DNA from: Caulobacter rhizosphaerae
Lineage (GTDB): Bacteria > Pseudomonadota > Alphaproteobacteria > Caulobacterales > Caulobacteraceae
Length of the DNA: 64,000 nucleotides
NCBI RefSeq assembly: GCF_010977555.1
Contig: NZ_CP048815.1
Span: 1,728,501 to 1,792,500 of the forward strand
Direction: 5' to 3'
Positions 1 through 9,248 of the stretch are shown in pieces (position 1 is the first letter of the stretch; the number at the start of each line of letters is the position of its first letter). Under the pieces are notes generated by a model. That model had not been told where the DNA came from. It made no database searches and worked only from the letters and a program-made list of their open reading frames with translations. Both the position numbers and the translations under genes were made by a program.

Positions 1-1725
1 ATAGGCCACCGTCCGGCCCTTGGCCCCGTAGCCGGCCGCGTGCAGGTGCTCGGCGCAGGCGATGAAGTCGGTGAAGGTGTTCGTCTTCTTGAACTTCCGG
101 CCCTCCAGGAACCAGCCGTAGCCCTTTTCCGAACCGCCGCGGACGTGGGCCGTGGCCCAGATCCAGCCGCGGTCGACCAGGCTGAGGTTGCGGATCGAGA
201 ACGACGGGTCCATCGACATGCCGTAGCTGCCATAGCCGTACAGCAGCAGCGGCGCAGCGCCGTCCAGGGCCACGCCCTTCTTCATCAGCACGGTGATCGG
301 GACCTCGGCGCCGTCGGGGGCCTTGGCGTAGAGCCGCCGCGTGACATAGGCGGCCGGATCATGGCCGGAGGGAATCTCCTGGGTCTTGCGCAGGGTCTTC
401 TGGCCCGTGGCCATGTCGTAGTCGAACCACTGCCGAGGCGTGGTCGGCGACTGATAGACATAGCGCATCACCGGGGTGTCGAACTCGTAGCCGCCCTCCA
501 GACTCAGGACATAGGCCTCTTCGTCGATCGTGATCGGCTTTTCGGCCCGGCTGGTCCGGTCAGTGACGACGATCCGGGTGTTGGCGTTGACCCGCTCGAT
601 CCGGACCAGGTGGTCCTTGTAGGCGGCCAGGCCCGTGATGAAATGGCCGGGCTTGTGCGGGACGAAGTCCTTCCAGTGCGCCCGGCCCGGCGTGGCGACC
701 GGGGCCTCGACCAGCTTGAAGTCGATGGCGTCGTCGGCGTTGGTCAGGATGACGAACCGGCCGTCCCAGTGCTCGACGGAGTAGCGCAGGCCCACGGTGC
801 GCGGCTCGACCACCTTCGGTTCGGCGGTGGGGTCCGAGGCCGGGATCAGCAAGGTCTCGGAGGTTTCGTGGTCGCCGGCGCTGATGACGATGAAGGCGTC
901 CGACCCCGTCGCGCCCACGCTGACGAAGAAGCCGTCGTCGGGCTCGTCATAGACCAGAAGGTCGTCCTTCAGCCCGCCGCGCGCGGGGCGGCGGTAGATC
1001 TTGTCGGACCGACCGTTGTCGTCTCGGTGGGTCCAGAAAAGCCACTGTGAGTCGGGCGACCAGGCGAAGTCGCCGGTGCTGCTCTCGACGGGCTCCTTCA
1101 GGACCTCGCCGGTCGCCAGGTCCTTCACATAGATGTGGTGGACCTCCGAGCCCTGCGCGTCCTCGGCATAGGCGAACAGCTGGTGGTCGGGGCTGTGGTC
1201 GGCGGCGCTGACCTGGCTGTAAGCCTTGCCCTTGGCCAGGGCGTCGCAGTCCAGCAGGATCTCCTCGCCGTCGGTCTTGCCGCGAGGCCGGCGGCAGAAG
1301 ATCGGGTGCTGGCCGCCGATGTTGAAGCGCGAATAGTATTCCCACGGACCATCGGGGGCGGGGACGCTGGCGTCGTCCTCCTTGATGCGACCCTTCATCT
1401 CCTCGAACATCGCCGCCTGCAGCGCCTCGGTCGAAGCCAGCATGGCCTTCACATAGGCGTTCTCGGCGCTCAGGTGTTCCTTGACCTCCGGCTTGATAAG
1501 GCTCGGATCGCGCAGGACCTTCTGCCAGTTGTCGTCCTTCATCCAGGCGTAGTCGTCGACGCGGACCCGACCCAGCTGTTCGGTGCGCTTGGGGATCTTG
1601 CGGGCGACGGGCGGGACGGGGGGCGACTGGGTCATGCGGGTCTCGGAAACGGCGGCCTTGGGCTTGAAGGCCGACACCGACGTAATGACCGCGGCCGCGC
1701 TCGTCATCATTTTGCGCCGGTTCAT
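1..1725 (-). CDS. Oligopeptidase B / prolyl oligopeptidase family (S9A), C-terminus cut by window edge
   Basis: An open frame of 575 codons runs from the ATG at 1725 to the window edge without a stop, so the 3' end is missing; family members are about 700 residues. The N-terminus has a twin-arginine-like stretch (NRRKMM) followed by an Ala-rich segment, suggesting Tat export. The region after residue 40 (VPPVARKIPKRTEQLGR, then DYAWMKDD) matches the start of the S9A beta-propeller. Near the break the frame reads GGSEKGYGWF and then FTDFIACAEHL, as in oligopeptidase B just before the nucleophile elbow. The catalytic Ser, Asp and His would therefore lie outside the window and could not be checked. 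The family cleaves short peptides, oligopeptidase B after basic residues. It is transcribed divergently from the trypsin-like gene at 1831. Confidence 0.88.
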   Translation of the reverse strand, partial: MNRRKMMTSAAAVITSVSAFKPKAAVSETRMTQSPPVPPVARKIPKRTEQLGRVRVDDYAWMKDDNWQKVLRDPSLIKPEVKEHLSAENAYVKAMLASTEALQAAMFEEMKGRIKEDDASVPAPDGPWEYYSRFNIGGQHPIFCRRPRGKTDGEEILLDCDALAKGKAYSQVSAADHSPDHQLFAYAEDAQGSEVHHIYVKDLATGEVLKEPVESSTGDFAWSPDSQWLFWTHRDDNGRSDKIYRRPARGGLKDDLLVYDEPDDGFFVSVGATGSDAFIVISAGDHETSETLLIPASDPTAEPKVVEPRTVGLRYSVEHWDGRFVILTNADDAIDFKLVEAPVATPGRAHWKDFVPHKPGHFITGLAAYKDHLVRIERVNANTRIVVTDRTSRAEKPITIDEEAYVLSLEGGYEFDTPVMRYVYQSPTTPRQWFDYDMATGQKTLRKTQEIPSGHDPAAYVTRRLYAKAPDGAEVPITVLMKKGVALDGAAPLLLYGYGSYGMSMDPSFSIRNLSLVDRGWIWATAHVRGGSEKGYGWFLEGRKFKKTNTFTDFIACAEHLHAAGYGAKGRTVAY

Positions 1726-1830
1726 GGTCAGATTTTCCCCCGTGATGCGTCAGAACGCCAACTTGTGCGCCCTGACGACGCTGGTCAAACTGGCCCTCGC
1801 GTAGGGTGAATCGGGGGCTTGAGGGCTTAG

Positions 1831-2685
1831 ATGGCTTGGGACCTGTCGGTCGATCTGATCCAGGCTACCGTGCAGCTCGAGCAGCCGCTCGGCGACGGAT
1901 CGCGAACCGTCGGCACCGGCTTCCTGATCGAAAATCCCACGCCCGACGGCCGGCCGCGCACCATCCTGGTCACCGCCGCCCACGTCTTCGACAAGATGCC
2001 CTCGGCCTCAGCCAAGATCGGCTACCGCATCCAGAGCGCCGATGGCGTCTGGCGCTATGATCCCCACACCCTGAAGATCCGCGACGGCGACCATCCGCTG
2101 TGGGTCAAGCACCCCACCCGCGACGTCGCCGCCATCGAGGTCGAGGCCCCGCCGGAATTCGCCAAGGCGGCGATCCCCCTGGCCTGGCTGGCCCAGGATG
2201 ACACCTTCAACAAGTACAGCCTGGGTCCGGGCGACGAGATGATGGCCCTGGGCTTCCCGCGCGGCCTGTCGGCCAATCCGGCCGGCTTCCCGATCCTGCG
2301 GTCCGGGCGGGTCGCTTCCTACCCGCTGGCCCCGGCCAGCGTGTTCCCCACCTTCCTGATGGACTTCTCGGTGTTCCCCGGCAATTCCGGCGGGCCGGTG
2401 TTCATGGCCCAGGGCGCGCGTCGCCGGCCCGGCTCGACCGAGAGCCAGGAGGTGCAGTTCGTGGCCGGCATGCTGACCCAGCAGGTCGAGCTGTCGGGCG
2501 AGCGCCTGGAGATCGGCATCGTCACCCACGCCAAATATATCCGCGAGACGGTGGCCATGCTGGACAAGCTGGCGGGGCCGCCGCTGATCCAGGCCAGCCC
2601 CGCCAAGCCGGTCGTGCCCTCGACCCAGGCCGCGACCCAGGCCGCCGCGGCGGTGTCAGTCACCGCCATCGCCGTCTCACGGTAG
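1831..2685 (+). CDS. Trypsin-like serine protease (S1 fold)
   Basis: This encodes 284 aa with the complete catalytic triad of the trypsin/DegP-like fold: His51 in TAAHVF, Asp98 in RDVAAIEV and Ser186 in GNSGGPV. No signal peptide or PDZ domain is visible; the fold starts almost at residue 1 (GTGFLIEN), so it is either cytoplasmic or exported by an unseen route. After about residue 250 the chain becomes Ala/Pro-rich and probably unstructured. The ATG at 1831 follows a GAGGG stretch. It stands alone between the divergent S9 peptidase gene and csbD. The substrate is unknown; bacterial proteins of this simple type are usually annotated as trypsin-like peptidase domain proteins. Confidence 0.85.
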   Translation: MAWDLSVDLIQATVQLEQPLGDGSRTVGTGFLIENPTPDGRPRTILVTAAHVFDKMPSASAKIGYRIQSADGVWRYDPHTLKIRDGDHPLWVKHPTRDVAAIEVEAPPEFAKAAIPLAWLAQDDTFNKYSLGPGDEMMALGFPRGLSANPAGFPILRSGRVASYPLAPASVFPTFLMDFSVFPGNSGGPVFMAQGARRRPGSTESQEVQFVAGMLTQQVELSGERLEIGIVTHAKYIRETVAMLDKLAGPPLIQASPAKPVVPSTQAATQAAAAVSVTAIAVSR

Positions 2686-2757
2686 GATAGCCGACACAGG
2701 AACCTCGCTCCGGGCCTCCCGTTTGTAAGGGGAGTTCAAATCCAGCAGGAGCGAGCC

Positions 2758-2940
2758 ATGAGCACCAATCGAGTCGAAGGCGCTGTCGACAAGGGCGTCG
2801 GCGCCGTCAAGGAAGCCGCCGGCAAGGCCACCGACAACGAGCGCCTGGAAGCCGAAGGCAAGGCCCAGAAGGCCAAGGGCGACGTCCAGAACAAGGTCGG
2901 TCAGGCCCAGGACAAGATCGGCGACGCGATCAAGCACTAG
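2758..2940 (+). CDS. CsbD family small stress protein
   Basis: A 60-aa, highly charged, helical protein (MSTNRVEGAVDKG..., EAAGKATDNERLEAEGKAQKAKG). It has the CsbD signature: a short repeat of the type G-K-x-K-x-x-G with no hydrophobic core. CsbD-like proteins are general-stress proteins of unknown biochemical role. The start codon is preceded by AGGAG at the right distance, and a strong intrinsic terminator follows 24 nt after the stop, so this is a monocistronic unit. Confidence 0.93.
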   Translation: MSTNRVEGAVDKGVGAVKEAAGKATDNERLEAEGKAQKAKGDVQNKVGQAQDKIGDAIKH

Positions 2941-2963
2941 GCTTGGTCGAACGCTAGACGAGC

Positions 2964-3000
2964 AAACGGCCGCGGGAGCGATCCCGCGGCCGTTTTCTTT
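2964..3000 (+). terminator. Intrinsic terminator of the CsbD gene
   Basis: A perfect 14-bp stem (2964-2977 with 2982-2995) closed by a GCGA tetraloop and followed by TTTTCTTT. It lies just after the csbD stop codon. Only the plus-strand side carries the clear T tract. Confidence 0.9.
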
Positions 3001-3012
3001 GCTCCAACGGGC

Positions 3013-3038
3013 GGGGACAGGCGCATGCGCCTGTCCCC
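3013..3038. repeat. Dispersed 26-bp palindrome, copy 1
   Basis: Perfect palindrome with half-site GGGGACAGGCGCA. It begins 7 nt beyond the stop codon of the MaoC gene (read on the minus strand) and follows the csbD terminator. Identical copies occur at 40936, 41788 and 45487, a 24-bp core copy at 11358, and a diverged copy at 60715. Confidence 0.95.
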
Positions 3039-3045
3039 GATCCAG

Positions 3046-3492
3046 TTACCCGTAGAGGATCGAGATCGTCTCGGCCACGCAGGCGGGGCGTTCCTCGCCC
3101 TCGATCTCGATGGTGCACTCGTTCTTCATCTGCAGACCGCCCGCCTTGGGCTCGACGCCGAGCAGCTTCTGGCGCATGCGCACCCTCTTGCCGACCCGGA
3201 CCATGCCGGTGAACCGCACCTTGTCGCAGCCGTAGTTGATGCCGCGCGTCACGCCGGTGACGCGCAGAATGCCTTCGCCCAGCATCGGGATCAGCGACAG
3301 GGTCAGGAAGCCATGGGCGATCGGCCCGCCGATCTCGCGGGTGGCGCGCTCGACGTCGACATGGATCCACTGGTGGTCGCCGGTGGCCTCGGCGAACTGG
3401 TTGACCCGCTCCTGGCTGATCTCGACCCAGTCGGAGACCCCGATCTCCTGGCCGACCAGGCTGGCGACGTCGGTGTAGGCGACTTCCTTCAT
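3046..3492 (-). CDS. MaoC-like (R)-specific enoyl-CoA hydratase, hotdog fold
   Basis: A 148-aa single-hotdog protein. The hydratase motif TGDHQWIHVD places the catalytic Asp39 and His44, and the overhang segment IAHGFLTLSLIP follows, as in bacterial MaoC/PhaJ-type enzymes. It would hydrate trans-2-enoyl-CoA to (R)-3-hydroxyacyl-CoA in fatty-acid or PHA metabolism; the true acyl substrate cannot be read from sequence. An in-frame ATG lies 21 nt further upstream, but it has no ribosome binding site. The ATG at 3492 follows GGGAGCGGGAA and is preferred. Confidence 0.88.
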   Translation of the reverse strand: MKEVAYTDVASLVGQEIGVSDWVEISQERVNQFAEATGDHQWIHVDVERATREIGGPIAHGFLTLSLIPMLGEGILRVTGVTRGINYGCDKVRFTGMVRVGKRVRMRQKLLGVEPKAGGLQMKNECTIEIEGEERPACVAETISILYG

Positions 3493-3547
3493 GGCGTTCC
3501 CGCTCCCAAACATTTGTTTGGATAGAGACCAGCCGCCGCGCCCGCGG

Positions 3548-4867
3548 TCAAGCCGCGAAGGTCTGGACCACCAGCCAGGCGTTGGCCGACGAGATCACCC
3601 CGAACAGGCTCCAGGCTACCGCCTTGGTGACCGGGCCGTTGGCGAACACCCCCATCAGCGCCCTGTCGTCGGTGAAGCGCAGCAGCGGAAAGATCGCGAA
3701 CGGCAGCTGGGCGCTCAGCACCACCTGGGTCAGGACCAGCAGCTTGCCGACGGAATGCTCGCCCATCGTCAGCACGCCGACCAGGGCCGGGACGATGGCC
3801 AGGCCCCGGGTGATCAACCGCCGCTGCCAGCAGGGGATGGACAGGTTCAGGAAGCCTTCCAGGATCACCTGGCCGGCGATGGTGCCGGTGAAGGTCGAGC
3901 TCTGGCCCGAGGCGAACAGGGCGATCCCGAACAGCAAGCCGGCCACGGCCGCGCCGGTCAGAGGCGCCAGCAGGCGGTGGGCCTCCTCGATGCCGGCGAC
4001 TTCGGTATTGCCCGTCCGGTGAAAGGCCGAGGCCGCCAGGATCAGGATGGCGGCGTTGATGAACAGGGCCACGGCCAGCGAGGCCACGGTGTCCAGCGTC
4101 GCCAGCCGCAGGGCCGCGCGCTTGCCGGGCTCGTCGACGGGGACCACCCGCGTCTGGACGATCGACGAGTGCAGATAAAGGTTATGCGGCATGATCGTCG
4201 CCCCGACGATGCCGATGGCCAGGTACAGGGCGTTGCCCTGCTTCAGGGCCTCCAGCGACGGGACCAGGCCGCGCGCCACCTCGCCGGCGTCGGGCCTGAC
4301 CAGGATCAACTGGACCAGGAAGCAGATGCCGATCGTGCCGACCAGGCCCAGGATGATCGCCTCCAGCTGCCGGAAGCCCTTGCCCTTCAGGCCCAGCACG
4401 ATGACCGTGTCCAGCGCGGTCAGCAGGACTCCAGCCCACAAGGGAACGCCCAGGAGCAGCTTGAAGGCCAGGGCGCTGCCCAGCACCTCGGCGATGTCGC
4501 AGGCGATGATGGCGACTTCGGCCAGCAGCCACTGGACCTTGACCGTGCGCGGGCCGTAGCGCTCGCGCGACATCTGGGCCAGGTCGCGGCCGGTGACCAG
4601 GCCCAGGCGCAGGCTCAACGTCTGCAGGACGATGGCCGCCAGGCTCGACAGCACCACCACGAACAGCAGGGCGGTCCCGTAGCGCGAGCCCGCCTCGATG
4701 TCGGTCGCCCAGTTGCCGGGGTCCATGTAGCCGACGCTGACCAGCAGGCCGGGGCCGGCGAAGCGCAGGGCCCGCTTCCAGGGCGACAGGCCGTCGGGTA
4801 CGGCCACTGCGCCGCGCACCTCGGCGGGACAGAAGGGCGCGGTGGCGGTCTTGGGCAGGGCGAACAT
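3548..4867 (-). CDS. mntH: Nramp family divalent metal (Mn/Fe)-proton symporter
   Basis: This encodes a 439-aa integral membrane protein of the Nramp family with about 11 hydrophobic segments. The two metal-binding motifs are intact: DPGN in TM1 (Asp49 and Asn52) and MPHNLYLHS in TM6. The family imports Mn2+ or Fe2+ with protons across the inner membrane. The first 30 residues are a cytoplasmic tail before TM1. No riboswitch or Fur/MntR-like site was recognised in the 194 bp upstream. The gene is monocistronic and convergent with nothing close. A presumptive Mn exporter under a Mn riboswitch lies 36 kb away at 41214. Confidence 0.93.
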   Translation of the reverse strand: MFALPKTATAPFCPAEVRGAVAVPDGLSPWKRALRFAGPGLLVSVGYMDPGNWATDIEAGSRYGTALLFVVVLSSLAAIVLQTLSLRLGLVTGRDLAQMSRERYGPRTVKVQWLLAEVAIIACDIAEVLGSALAFKLLLGVPLWAGVLLTALDTVIVLGLKGKGFRQLEAIILGLVGTIGICFLVQLILVRPDAGEVARGLVPSLEALKQGNALYLAIGIVGATIMPHNLYLHSSIVQTRVVPVDEPGKRAALRLATLDTVASLAVALFINAAILILAASAFHRTGNTEVAGIEEAHRLLAPLTGAAVAGLLFGIALFASGQSSTFTGTIAGQVILEGFLNLSIPCWQRRLITRGLAIVPALVGVLTMGEHSVGKLLVLTQVVLSAQLPFAIFPLLRFTDDRALMGVFANGPVTKAVAWSLFGVISSANAWLVVQTFAA

Positions 4868-5061
4868 GGCCCGAGCGTTAGCGTGGATTCGCGCGGGGTA
4901 TAGAAGGGAAAGGTGAGGATCCGCATCGCCGCCGCCATGGCGCGTCGGGTCTACGCCGTCCTTGAAGACAGGTCACGCGGCCCCACGATTGGAGAACGTA
5001 CGGGCGGGAGTTGCTCATCATTCATACGCATGTTTGACTGCGCGAAATCCGGAGGAACACC

Positions 5062-5946
5062 ATGGCCGCGCCCAGCTTCGAGACCCTGATCTACGCCGTC
5101 GAGGACGGGATCGCGACCGTCACCCTGAATCGTCCGGACAAGCTGAACGCCTTCACCGCCCGGATGATGAAGGAGCTGATCGAGGTCTTCGACATCACCG
5201 ACGCCGAAGACGCCGTGCGTGTGGTGATCGTCACCGGCGCGGGCCGGGCCTTCTGCGCGGGGGCGGACCTGTCAGCCGGCGGGGCCACCTTCGATCGCAC
5301 CAGCCCCCAGGCCATCGAGCGGGAAGAGGGCAAGGTCGGCGACGTTTATCGCGACGGCGGCGGCCGGGTGGTGCTGCGGATGTATGAAAGCCTCAAGCCG
5401 ATCATCGCCGCGGTCAACGGTCCGGCGGTCGGGGTGGGGGTGACCATGCAGCTGCCGATGGATATCCGCCTGGCCTCGACCGACGCCAAGTTCGGCTTCG
5501 TGTTCGCCCGCCGAGGCATCACGCCCGAGGCCTGCTCGTCCTGGTTCCTGCCGCGGCTGGTCGGGATGCAGACGGCGCTGGAATGGTGCTTCACCGGCCG
5601 GGTGTTCGGCGCCCAGGAGGCCAAGGAGCGCGGCCTGGTCCGCTCGCTGCACGCGCCTGACGAGCTGCTGCCCGCCGCCCGCGCCCTGGCCCGGGAGATC
5701 GCCGACAACACCGCCCCGGTTTCGGTGGCGCTGTCGCGGCAACTTTTGTGGCGCATGGCCGGCGCCGACCATCCAATGGAAGCCCACAAGGCCGACAGCC
5801 GGGCCATCCAGTCGCGCGGCGCGGCCGGCGACGCCCGGGAAGGGGTCAGTTCCTTCCTGGAAAAGCGCGCGCCGGTCTATCCCGACCGGGTCTCGGCCGA
5901 CCTTCCCGACATCTGGCCGGCGTGGGGCGAGCATCCGTTCCGGTAG
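5062..5946 (+). CDS. Enoyl-CoA hydratase/isomerase family protein (crotonase)
   Basis: A 294-aa crotonase-superfamily enzyme. The oxyanion-hole segment GRAFCAGADLS, the second oxyanion strand (around PAVGVGVTMQLPMDIRLA) and the motif GITPEACSSWFLPRLVG, with the glutamate typical of hydratases, are all visible. The C-terminus ends LPDIWPAWGEHPFR, as in the subgroup often labelled enoyl-CoA hydratase in Caulobacter-like genomes. It would act on acyl-CoA thioesters in beta-oxidation or a related pathway, with the precise substrate unresolved. The start is set by GGAGGA 8 nt before the ATG. Confidence 0.88.
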   Translation: MAAPSFETLIYAVEDGIATVTLNRPDKLNAFTARMMKELIEVFDITDAEDAVRVVIVTGAGRAFCAGADLSAGGATFDRTSPQAIEREEGKVGDVYRDGGGRVVLRMYESLKPIIAAVNGPAVGVGVTMQLPMDIRLASTDAKFGFVFARRGITPEACSSWFLPRLVGMQTALEWCFTGRVFGAQEAKERGLVRSLHAPDELLPAARALAREIADNTAPVSVALSRQLLWRMAGADHPMEAHKADSRAIQSRGAAGDAREGVSSFLEKRAPVYPDRVSADLPDIWPAWGEHPFR

Positions 5947-6045
5947 GCGCGACGCATTCCGGATGGTCCCGACCCGGAGAAGGTGCATGGAAGCTCCTCG
6001 CCCTGTCCCTGAGCGCTCCACCTGACGCCGCTACGACTGCGGTCC

Positions 6046-7011
6046 ATGACCTCGGCCGACCGCCCCCTCGCCAACCAGCACATCGCCGTCCTGCTCGGCG
6101 GCCCGTCGGCCGAGCGCGAGGTCAGCCTCGCCACGGGAGCGGCCTACGCCGGCGCGCTCGAGCGGCTGGGCGCCCGCGTCAGCCGCGTCGACCCGGGTCC
6201 CGACATCGCCCAGGTCCTGACGGCCCTCAAGCCCGAGCTCGTGGTCAACGGCCTGCACGGCCGCTGGGGCGAGGACGGTTGCGTGCAGGGCGTGCTGGAG
6301 ACCCTGGGCCTGGCCTACACCCACTCCGGCGTCCTGGCCTCGGCCCTGGCCATGGACAAGGCCCGTAGCAAGGTGGTGCTGGCGGCGGCGGGGATCCCCG
6401 TGCCCGGCGGCCGCCTGTTCAACCGGCACGATGTCGCGCGCGACCATGTGATGCAGCCGCCCTACGTGGTCAAACCCAACGCCGAGGGCTCGTCCGTCGG
6501 GGTGTTCATCGTGCGCGAGGGCGCCAACGGACCGCCACGCGAAGTGGCCGCGCCGGACTGGACTTTCGGGGAAGAGGTGATGGTCGAGCCCTACATCCCC
6601 GGGTTGGAGCTTTCCGTCGCAACCCTTGGCCAGGCAACGGGTCCGAGGGCCCTGGCGGTCACCGAGATCCGCCTGTCCACAGGTTTCTATGACTACCAGG
6701 CCAAGTACGCGGAAGGCGGCTCGGTCCACGTTCTGCCCGCCCCGATTCCGGACGCCATAAGGGACCGCGCCCTGCATTTCGCCAAGCTTGGCCATGCAAG
6801 TCTTGGTTGCCGAGGTGTGACCAGGGCGGACTTCCGTTATGACGGAATTAACGACCTTCTGGTCCTTCTAGAGGTCAATACGCAACCTGGCATGACACCC
6901 ACTTCGCTCGTCCCCGAGCAGGCGGACCACGCCGGAGTCTCGTTTGATCGTTTAGTGTTCTGGATCGTGGAGGACGCTTATGCCCGCAAGTGTGCGGGGG
7001 GGACCGCGTAA
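6046..7011 (+). CDS. ddlB: D-alanine--D-alanine ligase
   Basis: A 321-aa ATP-grasp ligase that makes the D-Ala-D-Ala dipeptide for peptidoglycan. Seen in order: the N-terminal LLGGPSAEREVSL loop, the conserved NGLHGRWGEDG segment, the ATP-binding GSSVGV loop, and the C-terminal metal/substrate motif EVNTQPGMTPTSLVPEQA. The length is normal for DdlB. Its 3' end overlaps ftsQ by 32 bp, the usual dcw-cluster arrangement, so the genes are probably translationally coupled. No murB or murC lies upstream in the window; instead a crotonase gene precedes it by 99 bp. Confidence 0.97.
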   Translation: MTSADRPLANQHIAVLLGGPSAEREVSLATGAAYAGALERLGARVSRVDPGPDIAQVLTALKPELVVNGLHGRWGEDGCVQGVLETLGLAYTHSGVLASALAMDKARSKVVLAAAGIPVPGGRLFNRHDVARDHVMQPPYVVKPNAEGSSVGVFIVREGANGPPREVAAPDWTFGEEVMVEPYIPGLELSVATLGQATGPRALAVTEIRLSTGFYDYQAKYAEGGSVHVLPAPIPDAIRDRALHFAKLGHASLGCRGVTRADFRYDGINDLLVLLEVNTQPGMTPTSLVPEQADHAGVSFDRLVFWIVEDAYARKCAGGTA

Positions 7012-7891
7012 GCCAACGCGCCCCCGGGCCGAAGCGCCCGCAAGTCCGAAGGCTCGACCGGCCGCGCGCAACGCCGCGCCGCCGGCTGGGAAGCTGCAAG
7101 CCGCACGCAGCGGCGTGGGCGTGTCGCCCGGCCTGGCCCTGAGCGTGGCCGGCGGCGCCCTGGTCGTGGCCCTGGTCGCCACCCTGGCCACCGGCCATCG
7201 GGCCGAGCGCCTGGGCCAGGCCATGGCCCGCGGCGTCGATGGCGAGTTCGCGGACCTGGGCTTCAAGCTGAAGACGGTGCACATCGAAGGCGCCTCGCCG
7301 ATGGCCAAGGCCGACATCCTCAACGCCACGGCCCTGTACCAGGACCAACCGATCCTTGGCCTGGACCTGGCCGACCTGCGCTCGCGGGTGGAGGGCGTGG
7401 GCTGGGTCAAGTCCGCCAAGGTCGTGCGCCTGCTGCCCGACACCGTGTTCATCTCCGTCGAAGAGCGCCCGGCCCTGGCCGTCTGGCAGCATTCCGGCGC
7501 CATGCGGGTGATCGACGGCGAGGGACGGATCATCCGCGAGGCCGACGCCGCGCGCTTCCCGCAGCTGCCGCTGGTGGTGGGGCAGGGCGCCGACCAGGCC
7601 GCCGGCGCCATCCTGCCGGCCGTCAACGCCCGGCCGCGCCTGCGCGACCGCCTGGAGGCCCTGGTGCGCGTCGACGACCGCCGCTGGGACCTGCGTCTGA
7701 AAGATGGTTCGCTGATCCAGCTGCCGGCCATTGACGAAGAGTCCGCGCTGATTCAATTGGATCAACTCGATCAACGACAACGAATCCTCGATCTCGGTTT
7801 CGCGCGCATCGACCTGCGCGACCCGGAGATGGTGGCCGTAAGGCCTCGCGACGCGGTGCTGCCCGGGCAGCCCGTGGCCGGAGGGGCCTGA
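6980..7891 (+). CDS. ftsQ: Cell division protein FtsQ
   Basis: A 303-aa bitopic division protein. A basic, Pro/Ala-rich cytoplasmic tail of about 50 residues precedes one transmembrane helix (LALSVAGGALVVALVATLA) and the POTRA domain (LKTVHIEGASPMAKADIL...), followed by the FtsQ beta domain. It links early and late divisome proteins in the inner membrane. The start is inside ddlB and has a strong GGAGG 6 nt upstream of the ATG. The ftsA start follows 31 nt after the stop. Confidence 0.96.
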   Translation: MPASVRGGPRKPTRPRAEAPASPKARPAARNAAPPAGKLQAARSGVGVSPGLALSVAGGALVVALVATLATGHRAERLGQAMARGVDGEFADLGFKLKTVHIEGASPMAKADILNATALYQDQPILGLDLADLRSRVEGVGWVKSAKVVRLLPDTVFISVEERPALAVWQHSGAMRVIDGEGRIIREADAARFPQLPLVVGQGADQAAGAILPAVNARPRLRDRLEALVRVDDRRWDLRLKDGSLIQLPAIDEESALIQLDQLDQRQRILDLGFARIDLRDPEMVAVRPRDAVLPGQPVAGGA

Positions 7892-7922
7892 ACATGAACT
7901 TGTGTGTGAGGTGACTGTAACC

Positions 7923-9248
7923 ATGTCGCGACTGGATGACCGGAAGCAAGCCCGCGAAGGCTTGAAGGCGACGCTCGTGCGTCAGCCGGCGGTCGCGGCC
8001 GTCGATCTTGGCGCGTCCAAGGTCACCTGCTTCATCATGAAGGCCGACGGGATCCACCGCGACAACCGCACCCTGACCACCGCCGGCGTCGGCTATGTGC
8101 AGTCGCGCGGCGTCCGCGGCGGGGCGATCGTCAACCTCGACGAAGCGGCCCAGGCCATCGCCCAGGCCGTTGAGCGGGCCGAGACCGTGGCCGGCGTCAA
8201 CGTCCAGGGCGTCAGCGTTTGCACGGCCGGCGGCCAGCTGGCCAGCCATCGCGTCCACACCCAGGTGTCGCTGGGCGCCCGGCCGATCGGCGACGGCGAC
8301 CTGTCGCGCGCCATCGCCTCGGCCCTGGCCCAGGTCCGCATTCCCGGCCGCAAGCCGATCCACCTGCTGCCGATCGCCTGGTCGGTCGACGGCCAGCGCG
8401 GCATCCGCGACCCGCGCGCCATGTTCGGCCGCGCCCTGGGTCTGGAGCTGCTGGTCGTCTCGATCAACGAGAACATCTTCCACACCCTCGCCCACTGCGT
8501 CGAGCGGGCCCATCTGTCGTTCGAGGGCGTGGTCGCCGCGCCGTTCGCCTCGGCCCTGGCGGCCCTGGAAGAGGACGAGATGGACCTGGGCGCGGTCTGC
8601 ATCGACATGGGCGGCGGCTCGACCTCGGTGGCGGTGTTCAACAACGGCGCCCTGTGCCACGTCGACAGCCTGGCCGTCGGCGGCGGACACGTCACCCAGG
8701 ACATCGCCCGCGGCCTGCAGACCTCGGTCGCCGGCGCCGAGCGCATCAAGACCCTGCACGGATCGGCCATCGCCTCGGCCAACGAGGACCGCGAGATGAT
8801 CGAGGCCCCGCCGCGCGGCGACGATCCGGGCGCGGGCCCGGTGATCGCGCCCCGGTCGCTGCTGAAGGGCATCATCCAGCCGCGCGTCGAGGAGACGCTG
8901 GAGCTGCTGCGCGAGCGCCTGAAGGCCTCGGGCGCGCCGGTCGAACCGGGCGCGGGCATCGTGCTGACCGGCGGGGCCAGCCAGCTGGCCGGCGTCCGCG
9001 AAGTGGCCGTGCGGGTCTTCGACCGTCCCGTGCGCCTGGGCCGTCCGCGCCGGGTGCCGCACCTGGCCGACGCCGCCTCGGGGCCGGCCTTCTGCGCCGC
9101 CGCCGGCGTGCTGCACCGCTCGGCCTTCGGTCCGCGCGAGGTGGTCTCGCCCAAGGCCCTGGCCGGCGCGGCGATCCGCAAGCGCCCGCTCGATCCCAAC
9201 GCCAGCCCGGTCGCCCGGGCCGCCGCCTGGCTGCGCGATAATCTTTGA
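7923..9248 (+). CDS. ftsA: Cell division protein FtsA
   Basis: A 441-aa actin-like ATPase that tethers FtsZ to the membrane. The phosphate-1 loop (AVDLGASKVTCFIM), the long 1C-domain region, the phosphate-2 motif (CIDMGGGSTSVAVF) and the adenosine motif (IVLTGGASQLAGV) are all visible. The C-terminus AAWLRDNL is a short amphipathic helix of the membrane-targeting type. The ATG at 7923, preceded by GAGGTGA, is preferred over the in-frame GTG at 7902. The gene ends the ddlB-ftsQ-ftsA run; ftsZ has its own long leader. Confidence 0.97.
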   Translation: MSRLDDRKQAREGLKATLVRQPAVAAVDLGASKVTCFIMKADGIHRDNRTLTTAGVGYVQSRGVRGGAIVNLDEAAQAIAQAVERAETVAGVNVQGVSVCTAGGQLASHRVHTQVSLGARPIGDGDLSRAIASALAQVRIPGRKPIHLLPIAWSVDGQRGIRDPRAMFGRALGLELLVVSINENIFHTLAHCVERAHLSFEGVVAAPFASALAALEEDEMDLGAVCIDMGGGSTSVAVFNNGALCHVDSLAVGGGHVTQDIARGLQTSVAGAERIKTLHGSAIASANEDREMIEAPPRGDDPGAGPVIAPRSLLKGIIQPRVEETLELLRERLKASGAPVEPGAGIVLTGGASQLAGVREVAVRVFDRPVRLGRPRRVPHLADAASGPAFCAAAGVLHRSAFGPREVVSPKALAGAAIRKRPLDPNASPVARAAAWLRDNL